Position numbers and translations under genes: made by a program. The notes under the pieces were generated by a model. That model saw only the letters and a list, made by a program, of their open reading frames with translations, was not told where the DNA came from and searched no databases. 64,000 nt of DNA from Isoetes taiwanensis (taxonomy: Eukaryota > Streptophyta > Lycopodiopsida > Isoetales > Isoetaceae), in the NCBI GenBank assembly GCA_021234155.1, contig JAJEKV010000031.1, positions 2,101,614-2,165,613 of the forward strand, written 5' to 3'. Shown piece by piece: positions 9,750 to 22,672 of this stretch (the first letter of the stretch is position 1; the number at the start of each line of letters is the position of its first letter).

Positions 9750-12700
9750 ATGCCTTCTTGCAGCCAATGCCAATGTATGGATGAAATTCATGCTACTTGT
9801 TTCTTATCTTTCATTCCTTGCATGCTTCATAGGTTCGAAATTAGAGTGGAAGTCCGCATTTAAAAGCCCGGAAGTTACAAGCACCAACCTATCTAAAGCA
9901 ACCGAGGAGCTACGCCTTGCTTCACTAGAAGCGGACTTTGGCAATTAATTTTAATTGCACATTCATCTTGGTGACACTTATTAGAGGTATGGTGCCTGAA
10001 AGTTGCTTTTTTGTATAGGAGAATTGCAAGTGGCATCTTTTGAACTAAGACGACAAATGATTGAGGCAACCAACAGTGTGGCCACTTTTTGCAAAATGAT
10101 GCGGACACATTCCATACGACATCGAAAAACATTTTAATGCTAGAAGAGGTGTGTTTCATGTATGCACGTTTTGTGAGCTTTTATAAATTAGGAAATAACA
10201 ACGTATGTGCGCTTATGCCAAGCTAACCCAAGTGCAACAAATAAGATGCCAAAACTAGATGTCTATGATTTTAATTGTAGACGGCGAGTACTATGAGGAC
10301 CTGTTATTTGCATGTAAATTCTTATCTCTAGTTCATTTACAGGTTTTGGCAATCACAGACTCATCTGAGAGTGCAAATAATGTGCATATGCTAGCAAAGG
10401 AAGGTTGGTTGCAGATATTTCAAAGGTATATTCTATGTTGAATGTTGTCCCATGCTTTAGGTTAATATGAAAAGAAGCGAATGAGATGATGTGAGTATTG
10501 TTCCCAGAGGCACATGCAATCAATCCTTCCTTTAGAGCCAATGTTAAATTCTGCAAAAGGTATAGTAGCCAGATCCACGATGAACAATCGATCGTCGCGA
10601 CGGATGCCTTTAAGCTAGGCCACAGTCAAGCATTATTGCGCCTCCATACGAAGGTGAAAGATATGATACCTATTTTAGCAAAGATTTTGCACTGATCATG
10701 GCTCTCGTGGAGCAACTACACTCGTCATTGACACAACTTGCTCGAATTGCTAGCTTAGATGCAGTGTTCTCCACAAGGTGATTCCTTTGACTTCTCAAAG
10801 TGTGGCGGAACATACGTGCTTTATAGCTGCATAATGTTTCCTTTTCACACATTTAAACGTAGTTTTTGTAGCATGGGCCATAAGATGTATATAGTGTTTT
10901 TTACTTGTTTGTTAGTCAAGCTAATGAATTATGTGAGAAAAAGACCCAAAAGCAATGAAGGTCTTATGCAATCATAAGCCATGCATATTTGCTTGCAATG
11001 CTCTCACCGGTCTCTTTTTCCCTAATTAGACCTGGTTTTTCCTAATTGTCGTATTGATAATTTTGTTTGTTTAATGCCCCTATGATGAGTGAACCACTCT
11101 ATTAGGTTTGAGTTCCTTTGTAACGATTTCTATGTTGTAAGAACTTTGTGAGAGGAGAATTTTGTGTGTCCATTAAACCGATTTGAATGTTATTTCCAGG
11201 CTTTTGAATGGGCTAGTGAAAGTCAAGTTGCTAGATCACAAAGTGACATTATAGCACCCGGCACCGACGGGTAGTATCCTCACATGAACAGTCTAGTTCC
11301 TTATTTCAACCAACAAATTGCACCATTTCGCGGATGATGAGGTCTCACTTTGAGGATGAGAATGACTCTTGGGTTTCACCCCCAATAGTGAGGATATGAA
11401 CTGTTATGGCTTCTATTCAGATGCTTCAACACCAAGATCCCCTAACAAAGACCGGCGGTTGCTATTATCATATGAGGATCCGTAAAGGCATGTCGTGGGA
11501 CAGCTTTTGCGTAAATTTGAAGATTGGACAATCGATGGCGGATCATCTTTAGAAGCACATAGCCAAGTCGCTTGCTACTTATTATGAAAAACAAGTACCG
11601 TAAATTGCTCAGCCGCATGCGGGGTTATTGTATAAGCGTGAATTTGAAAGCTCTCGGGCTAATGAAAAATCGCAAAAGCCGCCAGAAACAAAGGGGCAAG
11701 CACTCAAAATCCATATCCATTCTTAGTGGCGTAAAAATCAACTAATGTCAAAAGGTAGTTCCTAAGGATTTTGTGCTCTTGTATCTCTCGACCGACGTGA
11801 AGCATTGAATCTATCTTGCCTTGAAAAGGAACGCTTATCTTTGTCTCGTCCCTCGGGCGTGTTCTGCTAAGCTTGAAGGCCGTGATAATGAGGGGAATAG
11901 GTAATGTGCATGAGTTTATGTAGAATTATTTAACAAGATGCTTGTTTCCCTTAGGCAAGCAAGCACAAGTTTCTAACATGCGTGTTTTTCTTTAGGCAAG
12001 CACAACAAGTTTCGAACAAGTCGACGCTTTGTCGTCAAGCAACAAGTATCGACAATCAGGCAACATGTATGAAGGCTGGACACCATGGATATAGTCACAT
12101 TCCCAATATTTCTCGGTGGAGGTGCTTATCGACCGTTCTACGGTGTCTTCTTGGTGCCGACAAATGAACGGACAAAATTCCTGCTGTCATTTATGTAATC
12201 GCTTCATTGACAAAGATTTGTTGCGCATCGCTACCTTATAAGATTGTCGATCTTTGGGAGATGAAAGGATTTATTCACGGTGCACTTTTGACTTGAGGTG
12301 GCGGCGGATGTTGTCAATAACGAAGAAAATTAGCGGTCCATGCGGATGGTATGTGGACTCCTATCCGATAACGAAAGAAAACAACAGCTTGCATGCGATG
12401 GTATATGGACTCCTATATGATTTCTCAAATTGGAAGCTAGTATGTTCCTAACTTCACGTACTTGCGGTACATGCATCCGTACATCTGAGAAAAGATGCCC
12501 GACGTAACCCGGATCGAGAAAATTCATAGTGGCGTAAGCTCCTCCGTGGATTTGCAAATGAGTTAAAAATGAGGATCTAGTGCCTAGTGAGTTGGTTATG
12601 CTCAAGCTAATATATAGTTATCATATAAATATACGTTTCTAATTTTTCTTAATGGTAGTGTGGTTGCAGAGACGGATATCCTTGTTACTATGCAAGCCAA

Positions 12701-13680
12701 TGTACGTGCAATATGACAAATAAAAACCGGACCCTCACCAACAAGGATATTCAATTCTTTAATAAGTGATCATCCGACCGATCCTCTTCATTAATACGTT
12801 ATCAATGTCATCTTCGGACAACCGCCGAGGCTTTTCCATTTGAAGCGAATCTTATCCCACATCTTTATTATACATGTAAAGGAGGAAAAGAGGAAAAGCA
12901 GAACACATAGTTGAATGCAATTCAACAACACGCAAAAAAGCTTCCTCGACAATCAAGGTTGCACGGTCCAAAGATCGGGCAAAGAGCCATGCTTGTTGTT
13001 TTTTGAATTTGAATTGACAAGCCGTTGAATAGAGCTAGGATTGAAGAGATGCCATCAAAAACTAATGGTTATAATCTGCGAGGCATGGCAATCTGCTTCG
13101 TAACGTCGCTTTTTTTGGCGTAAATGTGGCATAGGACATGAATGAATGAGCCTTGAAAGAGATGGTAATTTGTTTGCTATAAATATTGCTTGACCAAATG
13201 CTCAACAGTTCAATCGCCAAGAAAATTATAAAGATTTGAATGTCATTTCAGCTTTTGTAACATGGACATTTATAGGTCGAAGAAAACGCTTTAAGCGTTG
13301 TAAATGTTGAGGTTTTGATTAGTTGTTTGGGCTTGTGGCAAACAGACATATAGTAGCGGATGCCCGGTGTTTGCCAAGGGCGTGCTACATTTTTAATGTT
13401 TTACATACAAAACCACAATCATTCACGAACGAACGTATTGTTCATGAGTAATTGGAAGAATTTCTATGAGCATGTATTGAATTTGGTGATTGTATTCAAT
13501 TTCATGAATGCGTCCAATATTTTCTTGGTAATTGTATTCCCTCGACACAAGGGCAAATCAAACTTACAAACGTTGGCCATGTTTCTATTCGATCCAAATT
13601 TTATGTGGAAATTCCAAATATACCCTTCAAGTTTGTAAATATCCCAAAAAAATACACCTAGGGTATTTTGATCAAATGGC
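9750..13680. other. Long intergenic stretch, no gene recognised
   Basis: Only short ORFs without recognisable motifs (for example 10498-10695, 11982-12167 and 13360-13638). The flanking direct repeats at 9340 and 13690 raise the possibility that this is the interior of an old transposon, but no coding remnant supports it. Confidence 0.4.
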
Positions 13681-13684
13681 AATA

Positions 13685-13810
13685 ACATTTTTGGGTTGCC
13701 CTACGAATATGCCAATGACCGCTAAAAACTTGCTATAGAGTGTAAATTGGCGGTGCCGTTGTTCTTGAGCATCCATCTCGAAAACCGCTAACCGGTAACC
13801 CGATGGGGTT
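13685..13810 (+). repeat. Diverged dispersed repeat, copy 2
   Basis: Counterpart of 9340-9530. It shares the gggttgccc, atgccaatgaccgctaaaaac and gctaaccgg blocks. Confidence 0.5.
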
Positions 13811-15190
13811 TTGGGGCTAACCGGCATCGAGGAGAGCTAGATCAAAGAGCTAGTCAAATGGTTGCTTTGTGATCGTGGGTTTACGATGTTGTTCTTGATG
13901 CTCATGATGCTTCCGAGCGAGACCTTTGGACCGTGAGTGGCCCCATAGCCAAGGTGTATATGCCGTAGGTAGACCTCATCCTTGCCATCTAATTGTAGTT
14001 CATGCCCTAAATTGATAGAAGCCGGACCATAGCCATAACCATACTCTTGATCTCTTAGGAAGCTCCCTTCTCGATTCTTTGGAATTGGGTCAATAACAAG
14101 CGCTTCCTCTTGGATGGGAAAAGCGACTGGATCTCAAGGTTATCTTAAAAAATCTCACCTCTAAAATGTTTCATTTCCATGCTTATGTTGCTTATTTACG
14201 ATATCGTGTTACGCATATGTAGGTTTTTGCAGGCAGCTCAATTGGGTGGAAGGATACATTTGTTGCTTATGAAGCCCAAAGGTTTTGAGAGTCCTTAGGC
14301 ACAACTTAAACAATAGTATAGAGTTTATTCTTGAATTCGTTCACTACTTGCGGCATAAAGAATGTAGGAGCCCATACTTCCTCTACTTGCCGACGTACAA
14401 ATAGAACCATTTTGCTTTCTAATTAAATGCGAGGTTTTGAAAGGTGGAATAAGGTTCTTCCCTACGAGATTAGGCATGTCGCTGGACAAATTTAGACAAA
14501 ATAAAAAAACATGCAAATACACCCTGAGGCCACTGGAGGGCAACCCTCCGTGCGCAACACCTTGTTTTTTTCTTTTCTTTTCTTTTCTCTCTTTTTTTTT
14601 TTTAATAATAAGCTATTCAATTGTTTTGGGGGTATGGTCTATGGTCTCAAGGATAGTGATTTATGCATCCATATCAAATTCCCCTGGAACCCCCTGTTAT
14701 CGTGCTACATATTCGAGGAAAAAACCTTAGCAGTAATAAGCATACTAACAAACTGCACAATGGTACTTATCAATGAAGTGTTGAAGGATGAGCTATGTAA
14801 ACTGTAATCCCTGAGCTTAATCAATGTGGCTATGACGATTCTCTTTATTTTTCTAATAGAATATCCTGAAATATTGCTTGATAATACCATAGCATGGTAT
14901 TACAGAAAAGCTTACATTGGTTATTAACAATAGGACGAGCCACCTAAAGTGGGATCCTTGTATTAACAATAGGATAGATAGATAGATATAATTTTTAACA
15001 TCTATGAGGACTGATAGCCATGGGACCCAAACAACAGAAGGGCATGAAAGCCCAAAATTGCAAAGATCTAATACAAATGGAAATAAAGTAATTGCGAATG
15101 ATAATAATGTGCTAGCCAATCCAAAGGCTGGAAAGCCATTGGTCTAAAACAATTGCTCCGCCTCCCTTATAAACAACCCGTTTCTTTGCT
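13811..15190. other. Intergenic with a pyrimidine-rich tract
   Basis: No recognisable gene. A C/T tract at about 14559-14603 and a short GATA-type simple repeat near 14971-14990 are present. Confidence 0.4.
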
Positions 15191-15272
15191 GGCGTGGCCT
15201 TCCTGTGTTTGCACAACTGAAGAGGAGGACCTGGCGTGGCCTTCCTATGTTTGCACAACTGAAGAGGAGAAA
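15191..15272 (+). repeat. Tandem duplication, 42-bp period
   Basis: Two copies of a unit starting 'ggcgtggccttcct' (15191 and 15233) with one base change in the first 38 positions. They lie about 200 bp upstream of the helicase gene. Confidence 0.85.
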
Positions 15273-15405
15273 GGTCCTCCTAGACTAAAAAGCTAGTGTG
15301 TTTAAGGTGGTTTCCATGCCGAAGAAATGTAGAATATTCTATTAGGGATGAGCCATCTAAAAGCTTTAGCAGAAGGACCCCAAATAGACCCTTCAAAAGA
15401 CTTTA

Positions 15406-15414
15406 GCGCCAAAA
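15406..15414 (-). promoter_or_regulatory. E2F-type site upstream of the SNF2 helicase gene
   Basis: The minus strand reads TTTTGGCGC, a match to the TTTSSCGC consensus bound by E2F. It lies 64 bp upstream of the preferred ATG at 15478. E2F sites are common near plant DNA replication and repair genes. Function here is inferred from sequence and position only. Confidence 0.45.
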
Positions 15415-15477
15415 TTCTAGGTTTTTGCGTTCGTGGAGACGAAGAGAAGAGGAAGAGGAAGCCGCAGAGTGGAAGTT

Positions 15478-18400
15478 ATGTCGCTCAGGGAATTCAAACA
15501 GTCCCTTCAGGGGGCAACTGGGTCGACCTCATCTTCCCTTGGAAATCCAACTACGTCCATTTTTGGCAAATCATCCGACAGTAGCGATGGGCAACCTCGA
15601 AAACCCCCCAAATCCAGCCTTCGGGATCATATATTGTCAATTGAGTACGACATTGCTAGGCTTTCAAATCCTCAGAAACATCAAGAAGTTATCAATGGAT
15701 TACAATCCCGTTCTTGGGTCTTCGAGGATGGCTTAAAGCGAGGCAGGTCGGACATGGACGGTTTTGTAGAAATTAGTAACATTGCAGATGGTACTGTTGA
15801 ATTGGAGGATACAAGACAGACGAAGAAAATTAGGGTTGACAGCGACAATATTGGGAGCGAATCTGAAGATTTAAGTTCAGGCAGAGTACATGCCGATGAT
15901 GATGATGATCACGAGGAGGATGCTTTAGGGAACGGAGAAAGAGATAGTGAGGCTGGCTTGTTTATTCAGGCAAAAGTGGAGGGTCCATTCCTGCCCCTTG
16001 TACTCTGGCCACTTTGTGCAGAGGAGGGCTTTCATAGTAGCGAGATGGAAAGAGTAGAGGTAGGGTCTCATTCTTCCTAGGATACAAATGTTTGATTTTT
16101 CAAGTTCTATTTTGTCTAAGCTAATTTTCTTAGCTGACTACATGTGAGGCAACGTTCTTCAGGTTCCAGCGTCAATCAATAGTAGGCTCCTTGAGCATCA
16201 ACGTGAAGGAGTTAAGTTTCTCTACAATCTTTATAGGGAAAAACGAGGTGGCATTTTGGGAGATGACATGTATGTTTTAAATCTCAACTACAATCCTGCA
16301 GGCAAGATCACCATCTAACTTCTTTGTTGTATTTTTGCAGGGGACTTGGCAAGACAATTCAAACTATTGCATTTCTTGCAGCAGTCTTCCACAAGGAGGG
16401 GGCCCCCAGTTCTCATTGCATTATCTCTCGGTCCACTTATTCACGCAAGCTGTCCAAAGAATCACTACCTGATAATATGGATGACCAAATATCAAGTAAA
16501 GTAGCACTCATCATATGTCCTACCTCTGTCATTCAGAATTGGCAGCGGGAGTTTGAGGCATGGGGTGCATTTAAACTAGGTATATACCATGGCGCACAAA
16601 GAGACCTGGTAGCTGGCAAAGCCCAAGAAAGGAAGCTTGATGTTGTTGTGACAAGTCATGATACATTCCGGATATATGGTGGTTGCCTTCTTGACATAGG
16701 GTGGGATTGTGTATTTGTAGATGAGGCCCATCGGTTGAAAAGTGAGAAGTCGCAGCTGTACAAGGTTTGTATGAAGATATTAACAAAAAAACGATACGGT
16801 TTGACAGGAACAATCATGCAGAATAAATTTATGGATCTATTTAATGTTTTCGATTGGGCTGCACCAGGATGTCTTGGAACAAGGGAGCATTTCAAAGAGT
16901 ACTATGAGGATCCAATAAAGCATGGGCAAAGGATTAGTGCTCCAGATAGGTTTGTAGAAACCGCAAAACAAAGGCGGGGTCATTTGCTGTTTGAGCTGCA
17001 AAAGCACTTGCTGCGACGGACAAAACAAGAGACAATAGGGCACTTGTTAAGAGGCAAAGAAGACAATGTTGTCTTCTGTGCAATGGCCCCGGTGCAAAAA
17101 CGTGTCTATAACCGGCTGCTGCAAAGCCCAGATTTTCAGTTGCTTGTCAATAAGGACATGCCTTGTTCTTGTGGGAGTCCATTGACTCGTGCTCAATGCT
17201 GCCACAGGACTGCTTCGGATGGTGTCATCTGGTCATATCTTCATAAGGAGAATTCAAATGGCTGTGATTCTTGCCCATACTGCTTGATCCTACCTTGCCT
17301 GACTAAGCTGCAACAGGTTTGCATATTTTCACGTGTTAAATCTTGAACAGGTAGAATTCGCTTTATTTCATATGCTTTTTGGTAATTGACATCAGGCCAG
17401 CAACCATTTGGAGTTACTGAAACCAAATCCGAATGATAGTGAAGAAAAGCAGAGACGGGATGCAGCATTTGCTGCCATTGCTTTTGGAGAAGATGCTTCT
17501 TTGATTGGTGGGATTCAGCAGAATGAAAGTTTTTTGGGGTTGAGCGATGCACAACATTGTGGAAAAATGCTTGCACTTCAAAAGCTGCTTGCTGCCTGGA
17601 CATCAAATGGGGATAAAGTTCTTCTATTTAGTTACTCTGTGAAGTATGTATGTCTTCTACTGGATGATGCTTTTAAAGTGATTTTATATCTAAGCCTAAT
17701 ATCGAAAATGCAGAATGCTGTCTATTCTAGATAAGTTTCTTATCCGCAAAGGCTATTGTTTTAGTCGCCTTGATGGTTCAACTCCCATGGGTGCAAGGCA
17801 AGCAATGGTTGATGACTTCAACAACAGTCCTAGCAAGCAGGTCTGCTTTCATGCAAATATTTGATCTAACCAGTTGGTCCATTTCTTCATCTCAATTAAG
17901 TTTTGTTGTGTTTTTTCAGATATTTCTTATTTCAACCCGTGCTGGGGGTTTAGGGCTGAACCTTGTTAGTGCAAATAGGGTTGTAGTTTTTGATCCGAAT
18001 TGGAATCCAGCTCAAGATTTGCAAGCACAGGATAGATCTTTTCGATATGGGCAAAAGAGACATGTCACAGTGTTCCGCCTACTGGCTGCAGGATCCTTGG
18101 AAGAGTTAATTTACACTCGTCAAATTTACAAGCAGCAGCTTTTCAATATTGCAGTTACTGGAACGCTAGAAAAAAGATATTTTGACGGGGTTCAGGTGGG
18201 TGAAGTCTGTTAGTTGGAGATTATTCCTTGGCTTCATACATAATATCATAATTATCTTTTCCAGGACTCAAAAGTAAACAAAGGAGAACTTTTTGGGGTA
18301 AGTAACTTATTTCGGGATCTTTCTGGAAAGGTCTTTACCAGTGACATTATAGAATTGCATGAAGAAAGGCTTATGAGCATCAGACACAATCCAACTTCCG

Positions 18401-19156
18401 AAGGGAATATCAGAAAGGGGAAGCATGCTAAAGCTGCCGAAATTAAGAAGCATGGCAAGGCTGTTGACATAGGGGAAGAAGATGAGCATGGATTGGAGAT
18501 TGTTGCTGAAATGGTTAAAGCAACTGCTCGCAGACATGATGAAGCTTCTGCACTGAAAAATTCCTTTAATGGAGAAAATGCAACACAAGATCAGAGTACA
18601 AATTGGAGAAAGGAGAAAATTTCTGATGTTCTTGAAGATGCAGGTATTTTTACTAGGTTTACAAAATCTCATAAAAACGATATAACATATCATTGTGGCA
18701 GGTGTGGTGTATACACATCGAAATGAGGAGGTTGTAAATGTCGGTTTAGCTGGGCAGGGAAGGATAGCTGAATTTGTGGATGGTTTTGGTGCAACACAGT
18801 CTATGCCAGGTGTTCAGAAGAAATCACCACCATATAAGAAAGAGAACAGGATGAACTCATCAAGGCTTAGCAGGTGTAATCTTTCTAGAAGCAGAAATGA
18901 TAAAAGTAATATCGAAATTACAGCTGCTGATAAGAAGCTGAAGCATGGGCTAGTTCATAATATGAATAAGCATAATGGAATGGAGGAGAGCAATACTAGA
19001 ACCAAAGAGAAAAGTAAGCAGTTTCAGAAGCTGGCTGAGTTTAAAGGATTAGATGAAACTGCATTTAGCAAATGGCTACTGTCAGCTAGTCAATGTGATC
19101 GGGAGAAACTACTTGCTGACTACCACGAAGAGGTTACAAGAAGAAAGCCGTGCTGA
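15478..19156 (+). CDS. SWI2/SNF2 helicase, SWITCH 2 / CHR9 type (ERCC6L2-like)
   Basis: I assembled eight exons: 15478-16059, 16163-16269, 16341-17316, 17396-17643, 17714-17840, 17920-18195, 18265-18643 and 18702-19156. All junctions are GT-AG and all phases agree, giving 1049 residues. Motif I is GDDMGLGKT (227-235), motif II DEAH (357-360), motif III LTGT (384-387), motif [12 protein letters not shown] (685-695) and motif [13 protein letters not shown] (715-725). A cysteine-rich insert (Cys 505, 507, 516, 517, 538, 541, 544, 549) and a C-terminal block ending [12 protein letters not shown] match the plant SWITCH 2 family, which is related to ERCC6L2 and acts in nuclear DNA repair and chromatin remodelling. 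I prefer the ATG at 15478 (MSLREF) because this is how relatives begin; an in-frame ATG lies at 15433. The introns are only 58-103 nt. The gene appears intact. Confidence 0.93.
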
Positions 19157-19780
19157 CAGGTACATAACCAACCTTTATTTGTAACACCACATAACACGCA
19201 AAAACATGTAGCATATCACATCAAGAATAATGGTCTTTGTGTAAGGCCCACACTAAATACCTCTTATAGAGGACGCAACCAAAGAAACATAAAACCTTCA
19301 AGAAATGATCTATTGATCTATTGTACAATATGACAATATATAAGAAGATATACACTCTTGATTCTTGTAGATAGCTATTAGAGGTGCTTTAGAGGTCCAA
19401 GCTATAAGTATTCAGTTATATTCTTGGGTCTCATAGGCCAATTGGTCGTCGTGGACGATAAAAGGTGGCAAACATAGTAGTTTTTAACTTTAATACACAG
19501 GGATTTATGATGTGGTTGTGATTGGTATTTTTAGATTGTACATTCGACTCACCCAAATGTGTTTCCCTTAAGGAATTTGGGAAACTTGCACTCCTTAGCT
19601 GCTTTATAATTTAATGTCTCAATAGGCTAGAACATGGACGGTGAATAGGCTAGAACATGGCCGGCTACCAAACATAAGCCGGCATTTGGGGAAATTCAGT
19701 TCTGGATTTTTGCATGCTCTCCAATATCCATGGCTATGGCCTACTACGAAGACGGAGTTGCCACAAAAATGCCTAAAAGC
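19157..19780. other. Helicase 3' flank up to the tandem array
   Basis: No further gene recognised. A tandem pair of 'aataggctagaacatgg' lies at about 19622-19660. The array begins at the 'atgcactcag' junction at 19781. Confidence 0.5.
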
Positions 19781-19928
19781 ATGCACTCAGATTTTATTGA
19801 AGAGCAATGCAAGCGATACAGAGCAATGCAAGTGAAATAGGGGATCTGGCAATAGGTCGTTGTTGCAAACCTGCAAAGAAAGGGTTACAAAATTGCTTCT
19901 TTCTGTCGGACAAAGCACAAACATGCTA

Positions 19929-20022
19929 TAAATGCTCTGCCGGCTGATACAAACAAACAAACAGGATTAGAATGAAAAATGCTCTGCTGGCCGTTGCAAA
20001 TAAAAAAAACAGGATCAGGATG
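19929..20022 (+). repeat. Short tandem repeat in the LINE 5' region
   Basis: Two copies of about 47 bp, each holding 'aaatgctctgc.ggc', 'acaaa/aaaaa' and an 'aacaggat.ag.atga' block. They are conserved in units B (about 39795-39888) and C (about 49521-49616). Confidence 0.6.
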
Positions 20023-21350
20023 AAAGGTCTGCGAACAGAGGAATGGAAGAATAAGCTTTTGATCCGTAATGCTGGAAGAATAGAATCTTTTGGCCTTGTT
20101 AGAAGAGAGAAAATGGAACAACGCGGAAATGCACGTCTCTACTCCAGCACTCTTGAAGACAAAGCGGAGTTGAAGACAAAGCGGAATCACAAATGCTCGA
20201 GGCCATATAAGAAACAGGGGAAATCATTATTGAAGAGTGTTTCAAGGCCCTATTTAACACTGTGGGGCAATACATCTCTGCCTCCTTCAGACCAGACAGA
20301 CCACCAATCATTTTCATCCAATTAGACCTCCTTAAGCCGATCCCAGAAGAGCTGAGCTACAGGGACATCTTCGGAACTGAAAGAAAACTACCCTTAAACC
20401 GAGCGCCTACCTCCCGTCATGAGATGCAAAAAAAATGTTTCACGGTGGTGTCGATGCACCCCGCTACATTACAAAAATGTCACAGAACAATATAAGGATG
20501 AACAGGGGCATGGACGGTATAGATTGCCGAAAAGGGATGACAGGGAAAAGGAATGGTTCAAGTCAACAGGAAATAGACAGCAGAATCAGAATGGTGGTGT
20601 GTGAGGAAAATCCAAAGAAAAAGAATGGACAAGGAAAGACTCAGGCAGGCTAATTGGGATTTATCTCAGAGAATCTTACAAGCCTTCCAAGGCAAAAAGA
20701 AGGAAAAGAATTATAGGGGTGGACCAACAACAGGATACTGAAGAAAGGAGATCAAGTTTACAGGGACTGAAGTGGTAGCCAAATTCAACGGGGATAGTCC
20801 CCCTAGCAGGATATATTTGCAGGTACCGCCTCCGCCACCACTACCACAACATCAGAAGAGGATGGAGGCAGAAAAGCTCTCTCTAAACGAGGAAGATCAG
20901 ACCCAAGTAGAAAAAGAAAGAGTCTGTGAATACGAGGATATGACAGGGGATATGGAGGACTGGGAAGACTATGACACAGGGAACTCGTACAATATATTAC
21001 GGGATAATCGGGAGGACATGGATGAGAGATGTCTAGAAGTGGATACAATTACTCAAAATATGGAGAGAACACAACCTACTTTTGATCTGGGAGTTCCAGA
21101 GGACAAGAATGAAGTCGGGATTGAAGAAGTCGGAGCCAGTCCAGAGTCCGGGGTCAGAAATCATCCAATCAGCCACCACCACTAACATAAGCCTCCAACC
21201 TGAACTCTGCTTTGACTCTGAAACTAACAAAGAAAAGGATTTGGCTTCTCTGCAGCAGAGTGTGTTAGCTATTGATGGTAATGCAGGGCCTAAAGGGGAG
21301 GCTCATGGTCGAATAAGAGGAATGGCAAGGATAGGACATACTGTACTCTA
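20020..21350 (+). pseudogene. LINE ORF1-like gene, unit A copy (broken)
   Basis: The ORF1-like product starts MKGLRTEEW, contains a DUF4283-like strand FIQLDLLKPIPEEL, a region that encodes a zinc knuckle in unit B, an acidic/proline stretch (PPPPPLPQH) and ends RIRGMARIGHTVL. In plant L1 elements this protein binds the element RNA. In this copy indels near 20400-20465 destroy the zinc knuckle, and further stops separate the segments. Confidence 0.6.
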
Positions 21351-21790
21351 GATAGATTCTATACCTTTAATCCTAATATTACCTATCTGGATAACTGTAT
21401 AACTACTAGTGATGAATCGAACATCCTTTCGGATCACATGCCTCAGATCCTGGAAACTAGAGACTCCTCTAATAAGTCTAGAGCTAAGAACTCTCCTTTC
21501 AGGATTAACTGCTCGCTCCTCAATAATAGTAATTTCTGCAAGGACTTTACCAGTTACTATATCTCTCTGCCTCCCATAGGGAAACATCAATCTATGAAGC
21601 AATTTAGTTCCAAAATCAAAGAATGTAAACAATGGATAAAAAATTGGGGAAAAGAGAGGCATAAAAGATTGACCCAGGAAAAAAAATCCCTTCTCTTGGA
21701 CATGAAGGTGGTCAGGCAGAATTTAAATGATAACCCCAATTGTGCTGACCTACATAAACAAGAAATCACCCTTGAGAACCAGATCAAAGC

Positions 21791-21794
21791 TATA
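21791..21794 (+). repeat. Target-site duplication (left) of the 10.1-kb transposon
   Basis: TATA here and at 31936-31939. The uninterrupted site in unit B reads 'aaagctatagaagag' with TATA once. Because the repeat is palindromic, a 2-bp TA duplication is equally compatible. Confidence 0.8.
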
Positions 21795-21826
21795 AAGCAT
21801 GATTTCATTAATTGGATAAAATAACG
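21795..21826 (+). repeat. Left terminal inverted repeat
   Basis: Begins AAGCATGATTTCATTAATT and pairs with the right end: about 26 of 32 positions match, 18 of the first 19. Confidence 0.88.
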
Positions 21827-22071
21827 CAATTTTGAGAATTTTAAGCACACCTTATTTGCTCAAGCACGAATACTTTCACCTAGTTCTCGAGCCCAATTAA
21901 CATGAGGTAATTAACATACACATATACATACAAATTATGTGTTATACTTGTACATGTACATGATACTTGTAGAAGCCCAATAATGGCCCTACATTCTACA
22001 CCAATAATTCACATCAATAATTTTCACTATAAGTACAAAATCGACTTCGGGGTAGAGATCATTCATCTTCC

Positions 22072-22315
22072 ATGGCATCCTCGATGCCTCGTCCAGAGCA
22101 CATCCGATCTTTCAAGTGCTACTTGAGCTACAACGATCTGAATGAATGCGCAAAAAATGGTGTTAATCTTGATCCATGGCTCCAATCTAAGGCTGATGGT
22201 CCCGCTTAGTGCTTGCAAGAAGCTCACTCGTGTTAAAGTCCACATTTACTGGCTTCCTAATCAGGAGATCTATGAGCTGAATAGCATCACGAGCTTTGAT
22301 GTTGGTGATGAGTGA
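22072..22315 (+). pseudogene. Small transposon protein 1 (frame-shifted paralog)
   Basis: From the ATG at 22072 (context 'ttccATGG') 45 codons are open to a TAG at 22207. In the +1 frame the protein continues to TGA at 22313-22315 with RVKVHIYWLP and YELNSIT. A paralog at 22673-22891 shares DL..C, LDP[WY]L, RVK[VI]H, WLP and YE in the same order, which shows the two frames belong together. A TATA-like 'tataagta' lies about 42 bp upstream of the ATG. The full product would be about 80 residues. I recognise no known family. The frameshift could be a real mutation or a consensus error. Confidence 0.6.
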
Positions 22316-22672
22316 ATCAATGTTATCAGTGATGACTACTTTATCTGTTTATGATATAATAATGGTGTGAGCACCTATAAACTATGTAAGGATGTAATAG
22401 CACAATGAATATTGTTTGATGTATCATACCTGAGTGTAGTGTAGGGTTGTGCTCTTCGACTTCCACTATATCTGCAAGCTTTTCAATCACACCTGAATTA
22501 CTAAAGCACACAAATTTCTACCATCATGAATCCACAAAACATATCCATACGAAAGATGTATTATACTTTTATGTATACAACAGTCTTATACACGCGCAAT
22601 AATTGGGGTAAAGTCTACCCCAATAATTCTACCTCACTATAAAAACTTCTCACTTCGGGGCCTTCATCAATT

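Noticed and set aside
14559-14603. Pyrimidine tract as a functional element
   Set aside because: Simple low-complexity sequence with no gene or splice context.
16571-17043. Minus-strand ORFs across the helicase exons
   Set aside because: Complete overlap with a well-supported plus-strand gene.
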